A stretch of DNA of 64,000 bases, taken from assembly GCA_963666995.1 (NCBI GenBank), contig OY762941.1, positions 3,968,001 to 4,032,000 of the forward strand. The letters run 5' to 3'. The position numbers and the translations under genes were made by a program. The first letter of the stretch is position 1. Each line of letters opens with the position of its first letter. This document shows positions 8,676-16,529 of this stretch, piece by piece. Below the pieces are notes generated by a model that saw only the letters and a program-made list of their open reading frames with translations, was not told the origin of the DNA and did not search any database. The stretch is from Syntrophobacter sp963666995 (GTDB lineage: Bacteria; Desulfobacterota; Syntrophobacteria; Syntrophobacterales; Syntrophobacteraceae).

Positions 8676-9581
8676 ATGCAGGAGGAACTCGGAGTGGTCC
8701 TTAAAACCGATTTCCCGGGATTGAAGCTCATGAGTCGCGGGAAAGTGAGAGACATATACGATCTGGGGGATTCGCTTCTTATCGTGGCAACCGACCGGAT
8801 TTCCGCGTTTGACGTGGTGATGCCCGTTCCGATCCCGGACAAGGGCAGGATCCTGACCCAGATTTCCGACTTCTGGCTGCGATACCTGGGCGATGTCATC
8901 GAAAACCACCTCATCAGCAGCGATGTTTCGGACTTTCCGGAAGCCTGCCGGCCGTATGCCGCCGTGCTGTCCGGCCGGAGCATGTGGGTGAGGAAGGCCC
9001 GGGTACTGCCCGTGGAATGCATCGTGAGAGGGTATCTGGCGGGCTCGGGCTGGAACGATTACCGGGAAACGGGCCGGGTCTGCGGCATCGCCCTGCCGGC
9101 CGGGATGAGAGAAGCCCAACAGCTCCCCGAGATTATTTTCACTCCCTCGACGAAAGCTGCCCTGGGCGATCACGACGAGAACATATCGTTTGGCCGGATG
9201 GGGGAGATCGTCGGAAGGGACATGGCCCTGCGCGTCCGCGAAGTCACCATCGAGATCTACCGGAGGGCCGCGGATTATGCCAAAAAGCGGGGCATAATCC
9301 TTGCGGACACCAAGTTTGAATTCGGCCTTTTCGACGGCCGTCTGATCCTTGTCGATGAGGTCCTGACCCCGGATTCCAGCCGGTTCTGGCCCGCCGACAA
9401 GTATGAAGTCGGAACCAGCCCCGAGAGCTTCGACAAGCAGTATCTGCGCGACTACCTCATCCGGATCGGCTGGAAGAAAACCGATGAGCCGCCGGTCCTG
9501 CCCCCGGACGTGGTCGAAAACACGCGAAAGCGCTACCTCGAGGCCCTGGAGCGCCTCTCAGGCAAAGGTCTGGCGAACTAA
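8676..9581 (+). CDS. purC: SAICAR synthase (phosphoribosylaminoimidazole-succinocarboxamide synthase)
   Basis: Joins aspartate to CAIR in de novo purine synthesis (ATP-dependent, cytoplasmic). The N terminus carries the conserved SRGKVRDIYDLGD, then the ATDRISAFDVVMP block, the ARVLPVECIVRGYLAGSGW motif and the DTKFEFG/LVDEVLTPDSSRFW catalytic region. The 301 aa length is that of the longer PurC form. The start at 8676 follows a GGGAGAAACA ribosome site. The ParB-like gene begins one base after its stop, so the two are probably co-transcribed. Confidence 0.97.
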   Translation: MQEELGVVLKTDFPGLKLMSRGKVRDIYDLGDSLLIVATDRISAFDVVMPVPIPDKGRILTQISDFWLRYLGDVIENHLISSDVSDFPEACRPYAAVLSGRSMWVRKARVLPVECIVRGYLAGSGWNDYRETGRVCGIALPAGMREAQQLPEIIFTPSTKAALGDHDENISFGRMGEIVGRDMALRVREVTIEIYRRAADYAKKRGIILADTKFEFGLFDGRLILVDEVLTPDSSRFWPADKYEVGTSPESFDKQYLRDYLIRIGWKKTDEPPVLPPDVVENTRKRYLEALERLSGKGLAN

Positions 9582-9582
9582 A

Positions 9583-10566
9583 ATGGAGACCGTCTTTTCC
9601 ACCGTGGACCTCGCCCTGGTAGATCCGTATGACCTGGACTTCGCCGTCGAAAGCTTCTCGGGCTCCGAGCTGCTTTATGCCTCGCTGGATCGGCATGGAA
9701 TCCTGGATTCGCCTTCTCTTCTGGCCCGGGAAGACGGCAGGTTCACGATCGTGGACGGCTTCAAGCGCCTGCGGTGGGCGTCGGCCAATGGCATCGGCGC
9801 CGTTTCCTGCATCATATTTCCGGCGGGCTGCGACCGCACGGAGCTGATGCTGCGGCGCGTGGAGGGCAAGCTCTTCGGACCCCCGTTGAACACCGCCGAG
9901 AAGGCCCGGATCGTTTCAAAACTTGCTCGGATCCTTTCCTTGCAGCAGTTTGCCTCCCTCTTTTCAAAGAGGCTCAATATCGCCCCTCGGGAAGATGTGA
10001 TCCGTACATGGTGCCGGTTGGCCGATTGTGATGAAGGGTTTCTCGCCGCCGTCGCCCGTGAGGAAGTGTCGGACAGGGCCGCCCTCGAGCTGGCAAAATG
10101 GGACGAAGAGAGCAGGGTTGCGGTCGCACGCTTTCTGGCCGAATTGCGGTGCAGCGCGAGCATTCAGATGGAGCTGGTGGAAAGGGTAGCCGAAATTGCC
10201 CTGGCGCGGGGTGAGGACAAGTGGAGGCTCATCGGTTCACCACGGATGGCGGAAATCATGGGAGACCCAGCATCGAATCATCGGCAGAAGACCGAAAGGG
10301 TGAGGGAACTGCTCCGGCAGTGGCGATTTCCCAGGCTGACCGCAAGGGAAAAGCGATTTGCAAAGGACCTCTTCGAAGCCGCTCTGCCCGCGGGCATCCA
10401 GGTGATTCCCCCGCCCGCGTTCGAAGGGGAACGCTGGCAAATGAAGGTAACGTTCTCCAGCGCCCGGGAGCTGAAGTCTCTTTTGGAACGTGCCGAAAGC
10501 CTTGCCGATTCTTCGGCATTGGCAAGGCTCATGCGTCCCGAATCCCCGGAAGCGGAGGACGGATGA
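9583..10566 (+). CDS. ParB-like nuclease/DNA-binding domain protein
   Basis: 327 aa, starting one base after the purC stop. The N-terminal part has the ParB/sulfiredoxin-like core IVDGFKRLRWASANG (about residues 49-63). A SPLE-like helix region follows (NTAEKARIVSKLA), then a helical section resembling ParB DNA-binding modules. It is not next to parA or a replication origin, so it is unlikely to be the chromosomal segregation ParB. A repeat element separates it from the spore-photoproduct-lyase-like gene 390 bp downstream. The precise role is unknown; the ParB superfamily call is reasonable. Confidence 0.75.
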   Translation: METVFSTVDLALVDPYDLDFAVESFSGSELLYASLDRHGILDSPSLLAREDGRFTIVDGFKRLRWASANGIGAVSCIIFPAGCDRTELMLRRVEGKLFGPPLNTAEKARIVSKLARILSLQQFASLFSKRLNIAPREDVIRTWCRLADCDEGFLAAVAREEVSDRAALELAKWDEESRVAVARFLAELRCSASIQMELVERVAEIALARGEDKWRLIGSPRMAEIMGDPASNHRQKTERVRELLRQWRFPRLTAREKRFAKDLFEAALPAGIQVIPPPAFEGERWQMKVTFSSARELKSLLERAESLADSSALARLMRPESPEAEDG

Positions 10567-10574
10567 GCCCGTCG

Positions 10575-10870
10575 CTTTTGCCCAAAGGAAAAGCCGGGGC
10601 CGGATGAAACCAGGATTCGTCATTCCGGCGAAGGAGACTGTTCCCCGGAGGAAAGGTGTCTGCATTCCCACGCAGGAGCGTGGGAACGAGCGCAAATCGA
10701 GGCAGGGTATACGTTAGACGGCAATTCCTTTTTTCATATAAAGGCCGGAATCCAGACTCTTTGAATTCATTGGATAATTCCAATTAACGACACTGGACCC
10801 CGGCCTTCGCCGGGGTGACGTTGTCTGGGCAAACGCCTCATTTTCAACCTGGATTCTGTTTGGGCAACAG
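10575..10870 (+). mobile_element. MITE-like repeat element, copy 2
   Basis: Second copy, 296 bp. Left end CTTTTGCCCAAA (10575-10586) and right end TTTGGGCAACAG (10859-10870) correspond to the copy 1 terminal repeats with two left-end mismatches. The inner block from GGCAGGGTATACGTTA to the right end closely follows copy 1. The left-central part differs and includes a GAGCGTGGGAACGAGCGCAA stretch (10676-10695) that recurs just outside the element at 10877-10896. It sits 8 bp behind the ParB-like gene. Confidence 0.78.
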
Positions 10871-10904
10871 CCCCAAGAGCGTGGGAACGAGCGCAATACC
10901 CGTC

Positions 10905-10928
10905 ACCCCGGCTTTCGGAAGCCGGGGT
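10905..10928. repeat. REP-like hairpin
   Basis: Perfect 10 bp arms (ACCCCGGCTT at 10905-10914, AAGCCGGGGT at 10919-10928) with a TCGG loop, followed by CCGGAATCTTTT. It could terminate transcription from purC and the ParB-like gene. The same CCCCGGC/GCCGGGG core occurs inside the repeat elements. Confidence 0.6.
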
Positions 10929-10956
10929 CCGGAATCTTTTGCAGGACCATTAACTC

Positions 10957-12045
10957 ATGCATTTCAAACCGCCTGATAAAATCCTGGTCGAAGCGGATGT
11001 GGCCGGGAGCCGCCTCGTTTCGACCCTGAGGGAAAACCTGCCCCACGCGACGATATCCGTTGTGGACCGGGTCCCCGAGGCGCCGGTTCAGGACCCGGAA
11101 GTCCTGGAGGTGGTGAGGTTCCGGGGGCGGTTTCTGAAATCCTGCCCGGGAACGCGGCATTACCATTGCTGCGGGTACCGGATACTTCATTTCGGGATGC
11201 AGTGTTCGCTCGACTGCACCTACTGCATCCTGCAGGCGTACCTCAACCAGCCGAACCTGAGGCTCTTCGGAAATACGGATGACCTCTTCCGCGAACTCGC
11301 GGAAGAGCTGGATGCCCACCCCGAAAGGCTGCACAGGATCGGAACGGGCGAATTCACAGATTCCCTGCTGCTCGATCCATGGACCGGGTTTTCCCGGCAA
11401 CTGGTCCCTTTCTTCGCAGGCCGTTCGAATGCCGTACTCGAGCTGAAAACCAAGACCAATTTCATCGAGAACCTGCAAGACCTCGACCACGCGGGGCATG
11501 TCCTCGTCGCCTGGTCACTCAATGCCGAAAGCATCCGCAAGCGCGAAGAACCCAAATCGGCCACCCTCGAAGAACGCTTCCGAGCGGCCCGCACCTGCTC
11601 GCAATGGGGCTACTATCTTGCCTTCCACTTCGATCCGATGATCGAATTCGGCTCGTGGCGGAAGGAATACCGGGAGACCCTGGAACGACTGTTCGATGCG
11701 GTCGATCCGGCCCGCATCGTCTGGATGAGTCTCGGCGCATTCCGCTTCATGCCCGAACTGAAGCCGGCCATACGATCGAGGCATCCCGGCTCGCGAATCA
11801 CCTGCGGAGAATTCATCCGCGGACTCGATGACAAAATGCGCTATTTTCGGGACATCCGGGTCGAAATGTATTCCTTCATGGCGGACCTCATCCGTAAGGC
11901 GGACCCCGGCCTGCGCGCGTACCTGTGCATGGAGGGCACAGACGTCTGGCGGGACGCGTTCGGGTTTGCACCCGAGGAACGCGGGGGCCTCGACGCCATG
12001 CTCGATCGTGCCGTCCGTGAAAGAATGGGTGTCGGAAAAGCCTGA
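10957..12045 (+). CDS. Spore photoproduct lyase (SPL)-like radical SAM protein
   Basis: 362 aa. The CxxxCxxC cluster motif CSLDCTYC (about residues 87-94), preceded by YRILHFGMQ, marks a radical SAM enzyme. The layout resembles spore photoproduct lyase, which repairs thymine dimers of the spore type. Family members occur in organisms that do not sporulate, and nothing in this window indicates sporulation. I could not confirm the catalytic cysteine of true SPL, so substrate and reaction are open. Cysteines CPGTRHYHCC just before the cluster motif are notable. Neighbours are the ParB-like gene upstream and an enoyl-CoA hydratase 94 bp downstream. Confidence 0.8.
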   Translation: MHFKPPDKILVEADVAGSRLVSTLRENLPHATISVVDRVPEAPVQDPEVLEVVRFRGRFLKSCPGTRHYHCCGYRILHFGMQCSLDCTYCILQAYLNQPNLRLFGNTDDLFRELAEELDAHPERLHRIGTGEFTDSLLLDPWTGFSRQLVPFFAGRSNAVLELKTKTNFIENLQDLDHAGHVLVAWSLNAESIRKREEPKSATLEERFRAARTCSQWGYYLAFHFDPMIEFGSWRKEYRETLERLFDAVDPARIVWMSLGAFRFMPELKPAIRSRHPGSRITCGEFIRGLDDKMRYFRDIRVEMYSFMADLIRKADPGLRAYLCMEGTDVWRDAFGFAPEERGGLDAMLDRAVRERMGVGKA

Positions 12046-12139
12046 CCCTTCCCAATGGCCCAAATTCGGAAGCGTGCTTAGTTTGCTTCTGACAGAGTCC
12101 GTAGTTTCCCCTTATTGTCTGAACGCACTCGGAGGGCAC

Positions 12140-12922
12140 ATGAATCAGCACGGCATTCTCGTGGAAAAACGCGGCCACGTGACGGTTCTCACGCTCAACA
12201 GGCCGGAAGTCATGAATTCCTTTAATTTCGCGATGCTTCGGGCGCTCAAGGAAATCGTTGAAAAGCTTCATTTCGATTCCGATGCCCGAGCGGTCATCAT
12301 CACGGGATCGGGGGACAGGGCGTTCAGCGCCGGGGCCGATCTCAAGGAGCGGACTACCTACACGGACGAGCAGGTGAAGGAATTCATTTTCACGATTCGC
12401 AATCTGTTTACGTTTATCGAATGCCTGAATAAGCCGGTGATCGCCGGCATCAACGGTCTCGCGCTGGGAGGCGGAACCGAGCTGGCCATCGCGTGCGACC
12501 TGCGTATCGCGTCCGAACGCGCGACAATGGGGTTGCCGGAAACCCAGCTCGGCATTATTCCTGGCGCCGGGGGCACTCAGCGGCTGCCCAGGCTCGTGGG
12601 CATCGGCAGGGCGAAGGAACTCATCTTCACCGGGAAAAAGATAAGCGCCGGGGAAGCGCTCCGGATCGGCCTGGTGAACAGGGTGTGCCCTCAGGAGAGG
12701 GTGCTCGAGGAATGCTTCGAGATGGCCGCCGCGATCTGCGATGCGGGTCCGATTGCAATCCGCCAGGCCAAATCGGCAATCAATAACGGCTTGCAGGCCG
12801 ATCTGCACACCGGGCTTGAGATCGAATCGAGCGCTTACTGGATGACCATTCCAACCGAGGACCGCCTCGAAGGGCTGGCCGCTTTTCGGGAAAAGAGAAA
12901 ACCGATCTACAAAGGCAGATAG
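12140..12922 (+). CDS. Enoyl-CoA hydratase/isomerase (crotonase family)
   Basis: 260 aa. Hydrates enoyl-CoA thioesters in the cytoplasm. Both catalytic glutamates of the hydratase type are in place: one in GGGTELAIACDL and one in LPETQLGIIPGAGG. The oxyanion-hole region AFSAGADL is present. The start at 12140 has GGAGGG 3 bases upstream; longer upstream frames overlap the previous gene. The acyl-CoA carboxyltransferase gene follows after 16 bp, so the pair may act on the same acid. Methylglutaconyl-CoA hydratase with methylcrotonyl-CoA carboxylase is one possible reading. Confidence 0.9.
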   Translation: MNQHGILVEKRGHVTVLTLNRPEVMNSFNFAMLRALKEIVEKLHFDSDARAVIITGSGDRAFSAGADLKERTTYTDEQVKEFIFTIRNLFTFIECLNKPVIAGINGLALGGGTELAIACDLRIASERATMGLPETQLGIIPGAGGTQRLPRLVGIGRAKELIFTGKKISAGEALRIGLVNRVCPQERVLEECFEMAAAICDAGPIAIRQAKSAINNGLQADLHTGLEIESSAYWMTIPTEDRLEGLAAFREKRKPIYKGR

Positions 12923-12938
12923 GGACCGGAGGTGCACG

Positions 12939-14540
12939 ATGGAAAACACGGGTGCGGAGAACCGGGCTTTCTGGGAAGACGAGGAACGAAAGCTCGATGA
13001 ACTGGCTTTCAAGGCGATATGGCCGGGGGGCGGCGAGGCCCTGGACCGCCTCGGGCGACAGGGCAAAAAGCCCGTACGGGAACTCATCGAACGGTTGGTC
13101 GATCCCGGGACGGAATTTTATGAACTGGGCGTCCTCGCCGGGTTCGGGCTGCACTACCCGGATATCGAGGACCTTCCCTGCGCAGGGATCGTGACCGGCC
13201 TCGGGAAGATTCACGGCAACTGGACCATGGTCATCGCAAACGACAGCAGGGTAAAGGCCGGGACCTATTTTCCCATTACATTGAAAAAGCACATGAGGGC
13301 CCAGGCCATTGCGGAGCGCTGCGGCTTGAACTGCGTGTATATCGCCGATTCAGGGGGGGCCTACCTGCCGATGCAGTCGGAAGTCTTCCCGGACGACCAG
13401 CACTTCGGGTCGATCTTCTACAACATGGCCCGCATGTCCGCGATGGGCCTCAAGCAGGTGACCCTCAGCACGGGCGGCAATACCGCCGGGGGCGCTTACA
13501 TCGTCTTCATGGCCTGTGAGGCGGTGATGATCGACAAGCTGTCTTATTCTTTCCTCGGAGGGCCTCCGCTCGTGAAGGCGGCAACGGGGGAAATCATTTC
13601 CGCGGAAGATCTGGGCGGGGCCAAGGTTCACACGCAGATCTCGGGAGGCGCCGACCATTTCTGCCGGAACCAGGATGAAGCGGTCGACAAAGTCCGCGAG
13701 ATCCTCTCGATGGAACCTCCGCAGAAAATGGTCGTCCACCGGTACCATGAAGTCCCGCCCAGGGTGCCTCCGGAATCGATCTACGAAACGATGCCTCGAA
13801 ACGTCCACCAGGGAATCAATGCCCGCGCCTTTATTGAAGCCGTTTCGGATGACAGCCGATTTTCCGAATACAAGAAGGACTATGCGCCGGGAAGAGGGGA
13901 CGACATCCTCACCGGGAAAATCCGCATCAAGGGAATCCCGCTTGGAGTGGTGTCGGCAAACAGGCTTGGGATCATTTTTTCGGAAGCCGCGAGAAAGGCG
14001 ACTGAATGGATCATCCGGTGCTGCAACGGGAAACTGCCGCTCCTGTTCATTCAAAGCTCTCCGGGGTACATGGTGGGCGCCGAAGCGGAACAGGGGGGAA
14101 TCGGGAAATACGGATCGGATATGGTGCGGGCCGTCGCCTGCGCGCAGGTGCCCCGGATACAGGTGGTGATCGGGCCTGACAACGGAGCGGCGAACTACGG
14201 GATGTGCGGACGGGCGTACAGGCCGCATTTCCTCTTTTCGACCATGCGAGGGAGGACTTCGGTGATGAGCGGCCGGTCCGCCGGGGAAGTCCTGTTGTCG
14301 CTCGAGGAGCGCAAACGGGTTTCAGAGGGAAAGCCCATGAGTGCGGGGGAGAAAGAGGTCTTCAGGCAGCGGATGATCGAAAAATATGATGGAGAGGCCG
14401 CCCCCTTTTACTGTGCCGCCCGCCTCTTCAATGACAGAGTGCTCAAATTTTCCGAGATCAGACACTGGCTGGCCGCGGCATTTGAAGTCAGCCTGCTCAA
14501 ACCCGTGGGGGAACCGTCCTTTGGAAACTTCAGGTTCTGA
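12939..14540 (+). CDS. Acyl-CoA carboxylase carboxyltransferase (beta) subunit, methylcrotonyl-CoA-like
   Basis: 533 aa carboxyltransferase with the two crotonase-fold halves of biotin-dependent carboxylases. The stretches GGAYLPMQSEVFPDDQHFG, NTAGGAYIVFMA and FLGGPPLVKAATGE resemble the methylcrotonyl-CoA/geranyl-CoA carboxylase beta subunits more than propionyl-CoA carboxylase. A glutaconyl-CoA decarboxylase alpha subunit is an alternative in a syntroph. It follows the enoyl-CoA hydratase by 16 bp with a GGAGG ribosome site. No biotin carboxylase or biotin carrier gene is nearby, so its partners must lie elsewhere. Confidence 0.85.
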   Translation: MENTGAENRAFWEDEERKLDELAFKAIWPGGGEALDRLGRQGKKPVRELIERLVDPGTEFYELGVLAGFGLHYPDIEDLPCAGIVTGLGKIHGNWTMVIANDSRVKAGTYFPITLKKHMRAQAIAERCGLNCVYIADSGGAYLPMQSEVFPDDQHFGSIFYNMARMSAMGLKQVTLSTGGNTAGGAYIVFMACEAVMIDKLSYSFLGGPPLVKAATGEIISAEDLGGAKVHTQISGGADHFCRNQDEAVDKVREILSMEPPQKMVVHRYHEVPPRVPPESIYETMPRNVHQGINARAFIEAVSDDSRFSEYKKDYAPGRGDDILTGKIRIKGIPLGVVSANRLGIIFSEAARKATEWIIRCCNGKLPLLFIQSSPGYMVGAEAEQGGIGKYGSDMVRAVACAQVPRIQVVIGPDNGAANYGMCGRAYRPHFLFSTMRGRTSVMSGRSAGEVLLSLEERKRVSEGKPMSAGEKEVFRQRMIEKYDGEAAPFYCAARLFNDRVLKFSEIRHWLAAAFEVSLLKPVGEPSFGNFRF

Positions 14541-14557
14541 CGGTGAGGCCGGCGGAG

Positions 14558-14840
14558 CTGTTGTCCAAAGGAAGATCCGCGGCCGAATGAAACCGGGAAA
14601 CGTCATTCCGGCGAACACTCATGGCCTTTCGGCCACAACGAAGTATGAAAAAATCCCTGCCTAAATCGAGACAGGGTATACGTTAAACGGCAATTCCTTT
14701 TTTCATATAAAGGCCGGAATCCAGATTCATTGAAATCATTGGATAATTTCAATGAACCACACTGGACGCCGGCAATACCCCCGGGGTGACGTTTCAAGAC
14801 AAGCGCTTCATTTTTCTCCTGGATTCTATTTAGGCAGCAG
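14558..14840 (+). mobile_element. MITE-like repeat element, copy 3
   Basis: Third copy, 283 bp, 17 bp behind the carboxyltransferase stop. Ends are CTGTTGTCCAAA (14558-14569) and TTTAGGCAGCAG (14829-14840), each with mismatches to copy 1. The interior follows copy 1 almost base for base, including CATGGCCTTTCGGCCACAAC and GACAGGGTATACGTTA. The remaining sequence up to 15036 holds no gene that I can support. Confidence 0.78.
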
Positions 14841-15036
14841 TTCCTCAGCCAAAGGTCCCTTCGTTGCGCGGTCCCGCCTCAAGATGCCTAACTCTTTGAC
14901 TGAGCGGCTAAAATGTTGTAGATGTTTTGCCTCTTATCGATAGAATCGGTCGAAGTGAGACCGTATGCGGGTTGCCTGCGAAGCAGTAGTGCAGTTAGGA
15001 AGGCCCGAGCGCCTGTTCCGAGGAGGGGAGAAAGAC

Positions 15037-16005
15037 ATGGAATACGGGTTGAGGCGTTACGAAGCCGCCCAGAGACTCACATGGTTCATGTTTTTTCTGG
15101 TTTGTCTCATGCTGGCGTATCCCGTGGCAGGCAGATACCATTCCGGTTATGCGGAAACCGCCCAATGCCTGCGCCCCATTCAACCCGAGGCCCTCAAATC
15201 CCCGGCATTCTGGACGGAGTTCCGCTGGGTCCATGTGCAGCCGCTCGGAAAGCTCATGACCTATCTTGCCATGGTGGCGGTCATCTTCCTTGTTGGGAAA
15301 CTCCTGTGGCTGGTGATTCAGTTTGTGGGAGAGTTCCTGATCGAGAGGCTCTTGTCGCAGAAGATCGGGAGAGCGCCGCGGGCAAGGTCGCAGATCGAGA
15401 AGCTGCCGACTTCCGCTGAACGGGCATTTCCCGCGGACAGCCTGATGAACAGCATCGACCACCTCCCTTTGCGGCTCATTTTCCATCCCTACCAGCGCAT
15501 GAAACTGCTGCTGTCCAGGAAACCTCAGGGCACGCTGTCCTCGGAAGATCTGATGGAAAAGGAACGACGGATCGTCGAAAGCGATTGGCAGATCCTGTAC
15601 AGTTCGTGGGCGCCGTTCAAGTGGCTCCTGTGGTTCCTCCCCGTTTTCGCGCTGATCCAGGCCGGCTGGCTGCTGTATGTCTGCTTGCAGCCCGCCCTGA
15701 CCGGCCAGAAGGAACTCCAGGAGATTTTCGGGACCGTTTTGAACAGCTTTGTTCCCCTGGTGCAGGTGATCGGCCTCGCGATTGTCTTCAAATTGGCGTC
15801 CGGTCTGCTGAGGCGAATCGAAGACCTGTATCTCTCGAATGTCGACGCCATGCTCTTCGACCGGTTCATTTCGCAGGTACCGTTCCAGAGCAGCGATACG
15901 GTGGTCCTGCTGGATGCCCTGCAGCGCCAGTTCAACGAAATCCACGCGGCACTGCGCCGCCTGGAAAGATCGATCGGCGGCGAAAGCAGGGCCTCGGGGG
16001 AGTGA
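15037..16005 (+). CDS. Multi-pass membrane protein, unknown function
   Basis: 322 aa. The start at 15037 is chosen because AGGAGGGGAG lies 6 bases upstream. Four hydrophobic spans are visible: LTWFMFFLVCLMLAYPVAG (about 14-32), YLAMVAVIFLVGKLLWLVI (about 73-92), WLLWFLPVFALIQAGWLLYV, and VPLVQVIGLAIVFKLASGLL. A soluble loop separates the second and third, and the C-terminal end looks helical. I do not recognise a family. The next gene (DciA-like) starts 4 bp after its stop, suggesting co-expression. Confidence 0.8.
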   Translation: MEYGLRRYEAAQRLTWFMFFLVCLMLAYPVAGRYHSGYAETAQCLRPIQPEALKSPAFWTEFRWVHVQPLGKLMTYLAMVAVIFLVGKLLWLVIQFVGEFLIERLLSQKIGRAPRARSQIEKLPTSAERAFPADSLMNSIDHLPLRLIFHPYQRMKLLLSRKPQGTLSSEDLMEKERRIVESDWQILYSSWAPFKWLLWFLPVFALIQAGWLLYVCLQPALTGQKELQEIFGTVLNSFVPLVQVIGLAIVFKLASGLLRRIEDLYLSNVDAMLFDRFISQVPFQSSDTVVLLDALQRQFNEIHAALRRLERSIGGESRASGE

Positions 16006-16009
16006 CCGG

Positions 16010-16513
16010 TTGAAGAAGACGGACAAACAGTCTTTGGTGGGACCTTTGGTGCGCGGCTTTCTGGAACGCCACCCGGCGTTTTCCGCGAGCCCGCTGGGCG
16101 ACTGGAGCGATCTGGTCGGGGAGCAGATTGCCCGGTATTCCCTGCCGAAATCGCTCAAAGACAAGGTCCTGGTAATCGTTGCCTTCGATTCCGTCTGGAA
16201 ACATCACCTGGAACTGAACAAGGATGCGCTCATCGAAAAGATCAACGGGAAGCGGCCGGAACCTCTCGTCACGGAAATACGGGTGAGGGTCGGCGAGGTC
16301 CCGGAAGCCCAGCCCGTTCTCAATCCCAACCACACGATGTTCGCGAAAATGAAGGCGAGGCGGCATCGCCCTCAGAAGCGCGAAAAGGCCCCGGCACGCA
16401 AATTGACCCCCGAAGAGAAAGCCCTCCTGAAAAGCCTTCCCGACCCGGACCTGAGAACCATCGGGGCACGCCTTCTCAAACGCATTCCCGCCGAAGACCC
16501 GGCAGAAGAATAA
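16010..16513 (+). CDS. DciA-like protein (DUF721)
   Basis: 167 aa from a TTG at 16010 with GGGGGAG just upstream; there is no ATG in a reasonable place. The N-terminal 100 residues have the DUF721 pattern: DWSDLVGEQIARYS, then LKDKVLVIVAFDSVWKHHLEL. DUF721/DciA proteins load or recruit the replicative helicase DnaB in bacteria that lack DnaC. The C-terminal part is basic and contains LTPEEKALLKSLPDPDLR. Paired with the membrane protein upstream and convergent with uvrC. The function is inferred from family only. Confidence 0.75.
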   Translation: MKKTDKQSLVGPLVRGFLERHPAFSASPLGDWSDLVGEQIARYSLPKSLKDKVLVIVAFDSVWKHHLELNKDALIEKINGKRPEPLVTEIRVRVGEVPEAQPVLNPNHTMFAKMKARRHRPQKREKAPARKLTPEEKALLKSLPDPDLRTIGARLLKRIPAEDPAEE

Positions 16514-16529
16514 CCTCCGTCTGCGGCGT

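Noticed and set aside
9583..10566. Chromosome-segregation ParB
   Set aside because: No parA, no parS or origin genes nearby. The gene is coupled to purC, so only the superfamily is assigned.
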